Source of the DNA: JBOHWJ01 sp050736615
GTDB lineage: Bacteria; Desulfobacterota; Binatia; Binatales; Binataceae
Reading direction: 5' to 3'
Length of the DNA: 24,758 nucleotides
Assembly: GCA_050736615.1 (NCBI GenBank)
Contig: JBOHWL010000052.1
Span: forward strand, 1-24,758
Within the stretch, counting starts at the first letter, position 1. Each line of letters starts with the position of its first letter. The position numbers were made by a program, and so were the translations under genes. Under the pieces are notes generated by a model. It saw only the letters and a list, made by a program, of their open reading frames with translations, was not told the DNA's origin and ran no database searches. Shown piece by piece: positions 1-7,160 of this stretch.

Positions 1-60
1 CGCAGACTCGCCTGCTCGCTTCGCCTTCGGCTTGCGCTAATGCACTCGGATGACAAAATT
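1..60 (-). repeat. Arm of a dispersed palindromic intergenic repeat, cut by window edge
   Basis: Read on the minus strand this stretch begins GTCATCCGAGTGCATTAGCG and continues through GCCGAAGGCGAAGCGAG to GAGTCTGCG. It closely matches the plus-strand copy that starts near 1541 (GTCATTCCGAGCGCACTAGC). It is therefore one arm of the repeat family seen at several intergenic sites here, in opposite orientation to the copy on the other side of icd. The element runs off the left edge. Bases 61-152 to icd hold no gene; a short TTCAGAATGACAG near 115-127 resembles the family terminus. Confidence 0.6.
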
Positions 61-152
61 AAGGCACCTCCTCGTAAGCAGCCGTCAGTTCAATAGCGCT
101 AAAAATTCACAAGCTCTTCAGAATGACAGAATCACCCCTGCGCAGGCCTTCC

Positions 153-1397
153 CTACATGTTCTCGACGATAGCCTTGCCGAACTCTGAGCATTTGAGCAG
201 CTTGGCCCCGGTCATCAGGCGCTCAAAATCATAAGTCACGGTCTTGTTCGCAATCGTTCGCTCGATTCCGCGAATAATCCCGTCGGCCACCTCCTGCCAT
301 CCCATATGCTCGAACATCAGCACGCCTGACAGGATAAGCGAGCCCGGGTTGACCTTGTCCTGGTTGGCGTACTTGGGCGCGGTGCCGTGCGTCGCCTCGA
401 AAATGGCGTGGCCGGTGACGTAGTTGATATTGGCGCCAGGAGCGATGCCGATGCCGCCGACCTGGGCCGCCAGCGCGTCCGATATATAATCACCGTTCAG
501 ATTCATGGTGGCGACCACGTCAAATTCATCGGGACGCGTCAGGATCTGCTGCAAGGTGATATCGGCAATATTGTCTCTGACCAGAATCTGGCCGGCCGGC
601 GGCTTGCCGTTGCAGTCGTCCCAGCCGACCGCGCGTCCCTGGTATTCGCGCCGGGTCAGCGCATAGCCCCAGTCGCGGAAGGCGCCTTCGGTGAACTTCA
701 TAATGTTGCCCTTATGCACCATGGTCACACTCTTGCGCTTGTGCGCGATGGCGTAATCGAGGGCGGCGCGAATCAGGCGTTCGGAACCTTCGCGCGAGAC
801 CGGCTTGATACCGATGCCAGAGGTCTTGGGGAAGCGAATCTTATTGACGCCCATATCCTCTTCGAGGAACCTAATGACCTTCTTGGCCTCGGGCGTTTCC
901 GCAGCCCATTCGACCCCGGCATAAATGTCTTCGGTATTTTCGCGGAAAATGACGACGTCGCATTTGTCCGGATTTTTGACCGGGCTGGGCACGCCTTTGA
1001 AATAGCGCACCGGCCGCAGGCAGACGTAAAGATCGAGCAGTTGCCGCAGGGCGACGTTGAGCGAGCGGATACCGCCGCCGACCGGCGTGGTCAGCGGACC
1101 CTTGATTCCAACCAGGTATTCTCTGAAGGCGTCAACCGTCTCATCGAGCAACCAGGTGTTGTGCAGGTCGTAGGCCTTCTGCCCCGCAAAGACTTCCATC
1201 CAAGCGATTTTGCGTTTGCCACCGTAACTCTTCTCGACCGCGTGATCGAAGACGTACTGCGACGCGCGCCAGATATCCGGACCGGTGCCGTCACCTTCGA
1301 TAAAGGGCAGGATGGGTTGCTCGGGGACGTGGAGCTTGCCGTTTTCCAGCCGGATTTTCTCGCCTTGGGAGGGAATTTTGATGTGTTTGAATGCCAT
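153..1397 (-). CDS. icd: Isocitrate dehydrogenase, NADP-dependent
   Basis: Cytosolic TCA-cycle enzyme that oxidatively decarboxylates isocitrate to 2-oxoglutarate, making NADPH. The 414-residue product is close to the E. coli enzyme's length and colinear with it. Visible are the substrate loop GGGIRSLNVALRQ (107-119), whose Ser112 corresponds to the serine phosphorylated by AceK in E. coli, RENTEDIYAGVEW (152-164), and the metal-binding stretch MNLNGDYISDALA (298-310, Asp303 and Asp307). Lys342 and Tyr343 in HGTAPKYANQDKVNPGS and Tyr389 and Arg393 in YDFER match the residues that select NADP over NAD. The ATG has a weak AAGG a few bases upstream. The gene is monocistronic in view, divergent from an acyl-CoA dehydrogenase, and no aceK is present in the window. 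The family call is secure. Confidence 0.97.
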   Translation of the reverse strand: MAFKHIKIPSQGEKIRLENGKLHVPEQPILPFIEGDGTGPDIWRASQYVFDHAVEKSYGGKRKIAWMEVFAGQKAYDLHNTWLLDETVDAFREYLVGIKGPLTTPVGGGIRSLNVALRQLLDLYVCLRPVRYFKGVPSPVKNPDKCDVVIFRENTEDIYAGVEWAAETPEAKKVIRFLEEDMGVNKIRFPKTSGIGIKPVSREGSERLIRAALDYAIAHKRKSVTMVHKGNIMKFTEGAFRDWGYALTRREYQGRAVGWDDCNGKPPAGQILVRDNIADITLQQILTRPDEFDVVATMNLNGDYISDALAAQVGGIGIAPGANINYVTGHAIFEATHGTAPKYANQDKVNPGSLILSGVLMFEHMGWQEVADGIIRGIERTIANKTVTYDFERLMTGAKLLKCSEFGKAIVENM

Positions 1398-1485
1398 CTG
1401 CCTTACACCCGCTTGTGAGGGCGCATGAGTGGAAACCTGTTACGCCCGAAGGTCATCAATTTTCGTCATCATATAACAAAGCGCC

Positions 1486-1725
1486 GCGCATTAGCGAAGC
1501 CGCAGGGCTCACCGGAGAATGTCCGCGCAAGTCTTAATCTGTCATTCCGAGCGCACTAGCGTAGCCGCAGGCGGAGCGAAGCGGAGCCGAGCGAACGAGT
1601 CCGCGAGTCGCGTCCAGGGTCACGAGTCTGCGAGGTGCGTTCAGGAAGCGGCGAATCCCGGAAATCTGTGCGTTTTCTGAGATTCTATCCGGGATTTCTC
1701 GCTGCGGCAGCCTCCGCTCCGTCGG
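1486..1725 (+). repeat. Composite palindromic repeat in the icd / acyl-CoA dehydrogenase gap
   Basis: The 420-base divergent gap (1398-1817) holds no convincing gene but is repeat-rich. A 22-base unit at 1486-1507 recurs at 1551-1572 with three differences. From about 1540 an element starts TGTCATTCCGAG, and its core is an inverted pair, GCGAATCCCGG near 1651-1661 and CCGGGATTTCTCGC near 1689-1702, around a loop of about 30 bases. Core and loop resemble those at 4338-4434 and 20398-20495. The left arm is longer here because of a GCGAGTC-rich stretch (1589-1641) that also occurs at 3077-3129. The promoters of the flanking genes must lie within or beside this element. Confidence 0.6.
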
Positions 1726-1806
1726 AAGTTCGTGCCGACGGCCGCGGCTGACGCCTGCCGCACGTGATTGCTATACTGCGCTCGTCGTCCTCAAAAAATG
1801 ACGTTT

Positions 1807-1810
1807 GGAG
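1807..1810 (+). promoter_or_regulatory. Ribosome binding site fixing the acyl-CoA dehydrogenase start
   Basis: GGAG lies seven bases before the ATG at 1818. The longer reading frame from 1764 adds 18 residues with no family character and has no such site, so 1818 is preferred. Confidence 0.65.
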
Positions 1811-1817
1811 TTCCGGC

Positions 1818-3035
1818 ATGGATTTCAGGTACACCCCCGAAGAAGAGGCCTGGCGCGCACAGATTCATTCCTGGCTTGAGAGAACCTCAACCGAAGTGTT
1901 CGGCCGCGGCCGCGACGGTGGTTTGGGAGCCTCGACCGCAAGCCTGCTCGACGTGGGCGACGATTCCCGCTGGCAGCGCCTGCTCGAATACCATCGTCGG
2001 CTCTATGAGGCCGGTTATGCCGCCTTGCATTGGCCTAAGGAATATGGCGGCGGCGGCGCGGATTTGATGCAACAGGCGATATACCAGGATGAAGTGCTGA
2101 GTTTCGCGCTGCCGCTCTACGGCGCCAATCAACTCGCGATTGACCGTATCGGGCCGACGCTGATGTTCATGGGCACGGAGGCACAGAAAAAGCGTTACCT
2201 CCGTAAGATGCTCTCGGCCGAGGAAATCTGGTGCCAGGGCTATTCAGAACCCAACGCCGGTTCCGATTTGGCCGGGCTGCAAACGCGCGCCGTGCTCGAC
2301 GGCGACGACTTTATAATCAACGGGCAGAAAGTATGGACCAGCCTCGCCCGTCGCGCCCATATGCAAGTTTTGCTGGTGCGCACCGATCCGCAGGCGCCCA
2401 AGCATAAGGGCATCTCCTATCTGTTGGTCGATATGAAAACGCCGGGTATCACCGTGCGTCCATTGGTACAGATCACCGGCGAGGCGGGCTTCAACGAAGT
2501 TTTTTACGACAACGTGCGCGTACCGAAAGAAAATCTGGTGGGCGAACTCAACGGCGGCTGGCAGGTCTCCATCGCGACGTTAATGTACGAGCGGTTGTCG
2601 GGCGGCACGCGCCATCCGGTCGAACGGACGATTAGTGAACTGCTTGAGCTTTCACAGCAGGTCGATTTTGCAGGCGTGCCCGCTCATCGACATCCCTACA
2701 TTCGTCAGAAACTGTCACAATTCGCGATCGAGTCGCGATGTCTGCGGCTCAGCCGCTATCGTTCGCTGAGTGCGCAATTGAAAGGAAAAATCCCCGGACC
2801 GGAAAGCTCGTTCGGCAAGCTCTTCGCCACGGAACTCAATCTGCGCGTGGCGATGTTCGCCGACGAGATGTTGGGTTTGTTCGGTACGCTTGATAAGGAT
2901 TCGCCGGGCGCGCTTGAAGGCGGCCGCTGGATGCAGCGCGTGATCGCCGCGCGCGGACTTACGATCGCGGCCGGTTCCAGCGAAATCCAGCACAACATTA
3001 TCGGCGAGCGCGTACTCAAATTGCCCAAGGGCTAG
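1818..3035 (+). CDS. Acyl-CoA dehydrogenase family flavoprotein
   Basis: Soluble FAD enzyme that introduces a 2,3 double bond into an acyl-CoA and passes electrons to ETF. At 405 residues it has the usual length and domain order: helical N-terminus, beta domain with the FAD-binding YSEPNAGSD (142-150) and NEVFYDNVRVP (226-236), and C-terminal helical domain ending GSSEIQHNIIGERVL (386-400). The usual catalytic glutamate position before GTSEIQ is Ala385. A glutamate is instead present at Glu258 in LMYERLSGG, the location used by isovaleryl- and long-chain acyl-CoA dehydrogenases, so activity is still likely. The type resembles the many actinobacterial and environmental FadE paralogues; the substrate cannot be deduced. 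It stands alone on its strand, 151 bases before the alkyltransferase gene. An in-frame upstream start at 1764 is less likely. Confidence 0.92.
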   Translation: MDFRYTPEEEAWRAQIHSWLERTSTEVFGRGRDGGLGASTASLLDVGDDSRWQRLLEYHRRLYEAGYAALHWPKEYGGGGADLMQQAIYQDEVLSFALPLYGANQLAIDRIGPTLMFMGTEAQKKRYLRKMLSAEEIWCQGYSEPNAGSDLAGLQTRAVLDGDDFIINGQKVWTSLARRAHMQVLLVRTDPQAPKHKGISYLLVDMKTPGITVRPLVQITGEAGFNEVFYDNVRVPKENLVGELNGGWQVSIATLMYERLSGGTRHPVERTISELLELSQQVDFAGVPAHRHPYIRQKLSQFAIESRCLRLSRYRSLSAQLKGKIPGPESSFGKLFATELNLRVAMFADEMLGLFGTLDKDSPGALEGGRWMQRVIAARGLTIAAGSSEIQHNIIGERVLKLPKG

Positions 3036-3129
3036 CGGAGCGGCGAAGCGAGCACACCCGTGAAGCGCGGCGAAACGAGCGAGCGAGTCGGCGAGCCGCG
3101 TTTGGAGTCAGGAGTCCGCGAGCTGTGTT
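3036..3129 (+). repeat. GCGAGTC-rich dispersed repeat segment
   Basis: Bases 3077-3129 align without gaps to 1589-1641, about 42 of 53 identical by eye. The preceding bases carry the same GCGAAGCG/GAGCGAG flavour. The segment lies immediately after the acyl-CoA dehydrogenase stop and resembles the extended left arm of the element upstream of that gene, without its palindromic partner. The acyl-CoA dehydrogenase gene is thus flanked by direct copies of the segment. Confidence 0.5.
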
Positions 3130-3186
3130 AAGATTAAGCCCGAGCGACAATTTCACATCGGGCGCCGCGGTGGGTTTGAATCGAAT

Positions 3187-3879
3187 ATGGAAACCATCAT
3201 GGCTGTTGAACATCAGGAAATCATTCTCAAAGCTGGTCGGGGACGGATCTTTTATCCCGCGCTGGGCGACGGCTCTGGAGAACTCGCCATAGTAGGCGCG
3301 AGTTACGGCGCACGCGGACGCGGCGCGCATATCGGCTACACCCTTGTCGACTCGCCCTATGGACGGATGTTGGTCGCCACCACCGCCGATGGTCTCTGCT
3401 GGCTGAGCCTCGGCGAATCCGACGCGCATATGGAGTCTGAATTGCGCGGCGACTATCCGGAGGCGCACGTCGAGCGCGACGACAGTGATGATGCCATCTC
3501 GCGGCTGGTGCTTGATTACCTAAGCGGCACCACTAGCGCGATTGAGCTGCCGCTTGATATCCGCGCAACCCCGTTTCAGGCGGCGGTATGGCGCGAGTTG
3601 TGCGCGATTCCGCGTGGCATGACGCGATCCTACGGCGAGATCGCGCGGCGCTTGAACCGGCCTGACGCACCGCGCGCGGTTGGTCACGCAGTCGGCTCGA
3701 ATCCGATTTCAATTTTCATCCCGTGTCATCGCGCGGTCGGCAGCAATGGTTCTTTGACCGGCTATCGCTGGGGGCTTGCGATCAAGCGCAAACTGCTGAA
3801 TGCCGAGGGTGCCAGCGTTACGGGGCTGAGAAATCCGCATGGTCAGGGATCACTGAAGCTGAACAATCGTCTGAGCTAA
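3187..3879 (+). CDS. ogt: Methylated-DNA--protein-cysteine methyltransferase, Ada C-terminal type
   Basis: DNA repair protein that transfers the alkyl group of O6-alkylguanine to its own cysteine. The alkyltransferase fold covers about residues 48-208. Cys180 in IPCHR is the acceptor, RAVGHAVGSNP (163-173) supplies the arginine finger, and SLTGYRWG (189-196) closes the active site. The sequence resembles the C-terminal half of the adaptive-response protein Ada more than stand-alone Ogt. Residues 39-52 (SYGARGRGAHIGYT) recall the linker that in Ada follows the AraC-type DNA-binding domain, which is absent here. Residues 1-38 are unrecognised. The start is uncertain: ATGs at 3187 and 3199 both lack a good ribosome site. 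The stop overlaps the convergent metalloenzyme gene by four bases. Function is confident; the name ogt rather than ada reflects the missing regulatory half. Confidence 0.88.
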   Translation: METIMAVEHQEIILKAGRGRIFYPALGDGSGELAIVGASYGARGRGAHIGYTLVDSPYGRMLVATTADGLCWLSLGESDAHMESELRGDYPEAHVERDDSDDAISRLVLDYLSGTTSAIELPLDIRATPFQAAVWRELCAIPRGMTRSYGEIARRLNRPDAPRAVGHAVGSNPISIFIPCHRAVGSNGSLTGYRWGLAIKRKLLNAEGASVTGLRNPHGQGSLKLNNRLS

Positions 3880-4298
3880 GAGGCCAACGACGCCAGCTTG
3901 CGCGGGCCGTGCTTTTCTTCAAGATCGTAGTTGAGATGATAAAGCTCCCACTCGACGCCATCGGGATCAACGACCCAGAATTTGCTCTGATTCGCATAAC
4001 AGCAGTTAACGTTTAGCTGTTCACGCACCGCGATCCCGGCGGCTTTCACCCGTTGCAGATGGGCGAGTACGGTGTCGCGCGAATCGACTTCGAGGCCGAG
4101 ATGGTTGACCTTGTCGCCATTCCTATCCGGAGCGGTTCGCAAAGGCGTAAGCGTCAGATTGAGCGGCGCGCATTCGGGCAGGAACTTGATCTGGTCGGGC
4201 TTATGTTTAGCGGGTTGCGTATCAAGGAATCTTTCATAGAAATCGCGGCTGCGCTCGAGGTCCGCAACTTTAAGATGAATATGAATCCGTGTCGTCAC
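3876..4298 (-). CDS. arsI: ArsI/CadI-like glyoxalase-fold metalloenzyme
   Basis: Small vicinal-oxygen-chelate (glyoxalase/dioxygenase fold) protein of 140 residues. It starts like ArsI/CadI proteins (RIHIHLKVADLERSRDFY, 4-21), and the candidate metal ligands His6 (or His8), His66 in VNHLGLEV and Glu118 in VEWELY sit where the family places them. The adjacent Cys99-Cys100 in NVNCCYANQSKFWV correspond to the vicinal cysteines that bind trivalent organoarsenicals in ArsI, the oxygen-dependent C-As lyase that demethylates methylarsenite; CadI proteins share this pair. The GTG start is fixed by AAGGAGG at 4307-4313. No arsR, arsM or arsP gene is in view, so the substrate (organoarsenical, cadmium stress or other) is inferred from motifs only. 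Confidence 0.82.
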   Translation of the reverse strand: MTTRIHIHLKVADLERSRDFYERFLDTQPAKHKPDQIKFLPECAPLNLTLTPLRTAPDRNGDKVNHLGLEVDSRDTVLAHLQRVKAAGIAVREQLNVNCCYANQSKFWVVDPDGVEWELYHLNYDLEEKHGPRKLASLAS

Positions 4299-4306
4299 GG
4301 CGAAGT

Positions 4307-4313
4307 CCTCCTT
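4307..4313 (-). promoter_or_regulatory. Strong ribosome binding site for the ArsI/CadI-like gene
   Basis: The complement reads AAGGAGG, eight bases before the GTG at 4298. It decides this non-ATG start. Confidence 0.75.
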
Positions 4314-4337
4314 AAGGAATATTTGCGTAAGTTAATT

Positions 4338-4434
4338 TGTCATTCCGAGCATAGCGAGGAATCCCGGGTCGTTCTTGCCTTTTCAGGAATTTCTTCGGGA
4401 TTCCTCACTGCGCAGACTGCGTTCGGAATGACAC
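4338..4434. repeat. Dispersed palindromic repeat (REP/MITE-like), copy 2
   Basis: Outer arms TGTCATTCCGAGC and GTTCGGAATGACA, and inner arms GAGGAATCCCG and CGGGATTCCTC, are inverted around a loop of about 30 bases (CTTGCCTTTTCAGG in its centre). The whole is an imperfect palindrome of about 97 bases, very similar to the copy at 20398-20495. It lies between the divergent-side end of the ArsI-like gene and the end of the amidotransferase gene. It carries no coding region. Confidence 0.8.
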
Positions 4435-4499
4435 CAGTGGCTAGTGCGGAGGTTCTCTAACGACGCCGCCGCGTATCGAAATGTGATTGCGCGCGCCAT

Positions 4500-5204
4500 T
4501 TACGTTCCCTGGATGGGGCCGGCCCAGCGGCTGAAGAGCGTCGAACCGATCCTGGCCAAGCCCGGCAGATAATTGTCCGCTTCCTTTAGCATCGCATCAC
4601 CGTCGATCCCCGCCCGCTTGAGGCCGTCGCCAAACTCAGCCACCAGGGCGGCGATAATCTCGCGCGTCATCTCAGCGTGAAACAGCAGGCCGTAGGCCTT
4701 TTCATAACGATAGGCCTGAACCGGCGTCAGTTGCGATGACGCGAGCGCGACCGCGCCCGCAGGCACATCGAAGACGTCGCTATGCCAATGGGATGCAACG
4801 AACGAATCGGGCAGACCGCGCATCAACCTGTCGTCATGTGCGGCGGGCCCAAGCGTCACCGGGTACCATCCGATTTCACGCTGTTCACCCCGCCGGACAG
4901 TCGCGCCCAGCGTTGCCGCCAACAATTGACTGCCCAGGCATACGCCCAGAATTGGCCGATTTTCCTTAAGCGCGTTCTCGATCAACGCCATCTCGTCGCG
5001 CAGATAGGGATAGCGGTCGAGTTGATGGACCGCTTCGGGACCGCCCATCACGATGAGGCCGCCCGCCCCTTTCATGTCCTTTGGGATCGGGGCGTGATCG
5101 AAAACGCGCACGTATTGCCACGCCAGCGCCGCTTCTTCGAGTGCCCCGGCGATCCTGCCCAGGTTTTCCGCCGGATGATGTTGCAAGATCCAGATTTTCG
5201 CCAT
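4500..5204 (-). CDS. Class I glutamine amidotransferase (GMP-synthase-like domain protein)
   Basis: Stand-alone class I glutaminase domain that hydrolyses glutamine and delivers ammonia to an unidentified acceptor. The triad is visible: Cys89 in the nucleophile elbow GVCLGSQL, with His176 and Glu178 in FHAEMT; VMGGPEAVH (52-60) forms the oxyanion region. The protein is 234 residues, with no synthetase domain attached, as in the family often annotated type 1 glutamine amidotransferase or GMP synthase-like. Members include gamma-glutamyl-hydrolase-like and peptidase-like enzymes, so the true substrate is open. The ATG has a GGAGC about eight bases upstream. The gene is transcribed away from the acyl-CoA synthetase operon across a 205-base gap. 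Confidence 0.88.
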   Translation of the reverse strand: MAKIWILQHHPAENLGRIAGALEEAALAWQYVRVFDHAPIPKDMKGAGGLIVMGGPEAVHQLDRYPYLRDEMALIENALKENRPILGVCLGSQLLAATLGATVRRGEQREIGWYPVTLGPAAHDDRLMRGLPDSFVASHWHSDVFDVPAGAVALASSQLTPVQAYRYEKAYGLLFHAEMTREIIAALVAEFGDGLKRAGIDGDAMLKEADNYLPGLARIGSTLFSRWAGPIQGT

Positions 5205-5392
5205 CTCGGTGCTCCGTCAGACGCTGGCTCGCCAGTCTCAGCTTCGCAATAAGTAATCGATACGGCAAGCGTATAGTATATGAGATAGCGCGCGAGTGGT
5301 TCTTGCCACGGACCGCCACGGTGCGCGACAAATAAATCAGCCGCGGATCTTTTTGGCGCGGCACAGACAATCCGCGGCGGCCGGCCGCATTC

Positions 5393-5398
5393 AGGAGG
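5393..5398 (+). promoter_or_regulatory. Ribosome binding site fixing the acyl-CoA synthetase start
   Basis: AGGAGG lies eleven bases before the ATG at 5410. The open frame extends back to 5296 but that stretch has no family resemblance. Confidence 0.7.
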
Positions 5399-5409
5399 CA
5401 AGCAATAAC

Positions 5410-7068
5410 ATGTCCACCATAGGACTTCCCGAACAGACCATTCATGATGCGAAAAATGTCGCTGACGCGCGGGCGCGCCATCGATGGAATATCCCGGCTG
5501 ATTACAATGTCGCGTTTGACTGTATCGACCGCCATACCGAACTGCGGGACAAACCTGCGCTCTTTTATGAAGATGACGAGGGCCGGGTCGAAAAGTACAC
5601 GTTCGGTCAAATTGCCACTCTAAGTAAACGCTTCGCCAACGCGCTCAAAGGCCTCGGCGTCAAGCGCGGCGACGTCGTGGCGCTGCATCTGCCGCAGCGT
5701 CCCGAGACCGCCATCGCCCATATCGCCCTGTATCGGATCGGCGCGATCGCATTGCCGATTTCGAAGCTGTTCGGTCCTGACGCCCTGCTCTATCGGCTCA
5801 CCAACAGCGCTGCGCGGATCATCATGCTTGAGCCGGAAAGCGTGGGGAAAATCGAGCCTATCCGCAAAGATTTGCCTGATTTGAAGCACGTGATCATTGC
5901 GGGCGGAAAAACCGGCGGCCTTGATTTCGACAATTTGATTTCGCAGGCTTCCGACGATTTCACGATGGAGAAAAGCTCGCGCGAAGACCCAGTGCTTCTG
6001 ATGTACACGTCAGGCACGACCGGTGATCCGAAGGGCGTCTTGCACGCGGCCCGCTACGTGATCGGTCACAACGGGATCGACTATTCCTACAATTTCCTGC
6101 GCGACGGAGATCTATACTATAGCCCCGCGGATTGGGCCTGGGCGGGCGGCCTGCTCGATGGACTGCTCGCGATTTGGCCGTATGGAATCCCGGTCCTCGC
6201 CTGGCGTTCCAAGGAACGCTTCAATCCCGACGTGATGCTGAAGCTGGTCGAGAAGTACGGCGCGACCATCGGGCTATATCCGCCGACCGTGCTCAAGGGT
6301 CTGCGTGAGATCAAGAATCCTCGTGAAAAGTATCGCAACCTGCGCCTGCGCTGCGTCGTGAGTGGCGCCGAACCGGTCAGCCCCGAACTGGCCCGATGGG
6401 TAGACGAGCAGCTCGGAGTTGAATTCAACCAGGCCTTCGGCCAGACGGAGGCAAATTACTTCATCGGCAATTGTTCGGCTCTGGAAAAGCCGAGCCTCGA
6501 GCCGTTAGGTAAGCCCTATCCCGGCCATGACGTCGCGGTGGTGCTCAACGGGCAGCCGGTGAAAAACGGACAAGTCGGGGAAATCGCGATTCAGAGATCA
6601 AGTCCGGTGGTGATGAAGGAGTACTGGAAGAATCCCGCCGCGATGGACGAAAAGTTCACCGGTGAATGGTGCCTGACCGGTGACCTCGGTTATATGGACG
6701 ACGAAGGTTACGTATTCTTCCAGGGACGCGCCGACGACGTTATCAAAACCTCTGGCTACCGCGTCGGTCCGGCTGAAGTCGAAGCCAAAATTATCGAACA
6801 TGCCGCGGTGTCGTCATGCGCGGTGATTGGCGTGCCGGACGAACGCCGCGGTCAGGCGATCAAGGCGTTCGTCAAGCTGTTGCCCGGCTTCGAGCCGTCG
6901 CAGCGGATTATCGAAGAGATTCAGCTCCACGTTAAGCAACGGCTGGCGGCCCATGAATATCCACGCGAGTTCGAATTCATGGAAGAATTTCCAATGACGG
7001 TTACGGGCAAAATTCGCCGCCGCGACCTGCGCGAACGCGAGCTGCAAAAACTAAAAGGCTCACGTTAG
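5410..7068 (+). CDS. AMP-forming acyl-CoA synthetase (acetyl-/medium-chain type)
   Basis: Adenylate-forming enzyme that activates a carboxylic acid with ATP and CoA. All hallmark motifs of the ANL superfamily are present in 552 residues: P-loop MYTSGTTGDPKG (198-209), FGQTEAN (343-349), CLTGDLGY (421-428), the hinge region GRADDVIKTSGYRVGPAEVE (439-458), and the catalytic Lys534 in TVTGKIRR. The segment SPADWAWAGGLLDGLLAIWP (238-257) is typical of AcsA/medium-chain (ACSM-like) synthetases rather than long-chain FadD. It heads a plus-strand run with three CoA transferases (next start 92 bases on). This suggests that the acid it activates, or its CoA ester, enters the same pathway. The exact acyl substrate cannot be read from sequence. 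Confidence 0.93.
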   Translation: MSTIGLPEQTIHDAKNVADARARHRWNIPADYNVAFDCIDRHTELRDKPALFYEDDEGRVEKYTFGQIATLSKRFANALKGLGVKRGDVVALHLPQRPETAIAHIALYRIGAIALPISKLFGPDALLYRLTNSAARIIMLEPESVGKIEPIRKDLPDLKHVIIAGGKTGGLDFDNLISQASDDFTMEKSSREDPVLLMYTSGTTGDPKGVLHAARYVIGHNGIDYSYNFLRDGDLYYSPADWAWAGGLLDGLLAIWPYGIPVLAWRSKERFNPDVMLKLVEKYGATIGLYPPTVLKGLREIKNPREKYRNLRLRCVVSGAEPVSPELARWVDEQLGVEFNQAFGQTEANYFIGNCSALEKPSLEPLGKPYPGHDVAVVLNGQPVKNGQVGEIAIQRSSPVVMKEYWKNPAAMDEKFTGEWCLTGDLGYMDDEGYVFFQGRADDVIKTSGYRVGPAEVEAKIIEHAAVSSCAVIGVPDERRGQAIKAFVKLLPGFEPSQRIIEEIQLHVKQRLAAHEYPREFEFMEEFPMTVTGKIRRRDLRERELQKLKGSR

Positions 7069-7160
7069 GCCGATTGGGATACGCCACGGCCGGTTTGCCC
7101 TAGGCGCGCTGGTCGCGCTAAGGAAAAAGCACGCAAGCATCTCCAGGAGCGAAATATCCG

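Noticed and set aside
387..1418. 343-codon open frame on the plus strand opposite icd
   Set aside because: It mirrors a fully conserved icd on the minus strand, and the translation has no domain character; a G+C-rich third-position shadow.
4966..5610. 214-codon minus-strand frame across the amidotransferase start and the divergent gap
   Set aside because: Overlaps two real genes, and its C-terminal half is Arg/Gly-rich shadow sequence.
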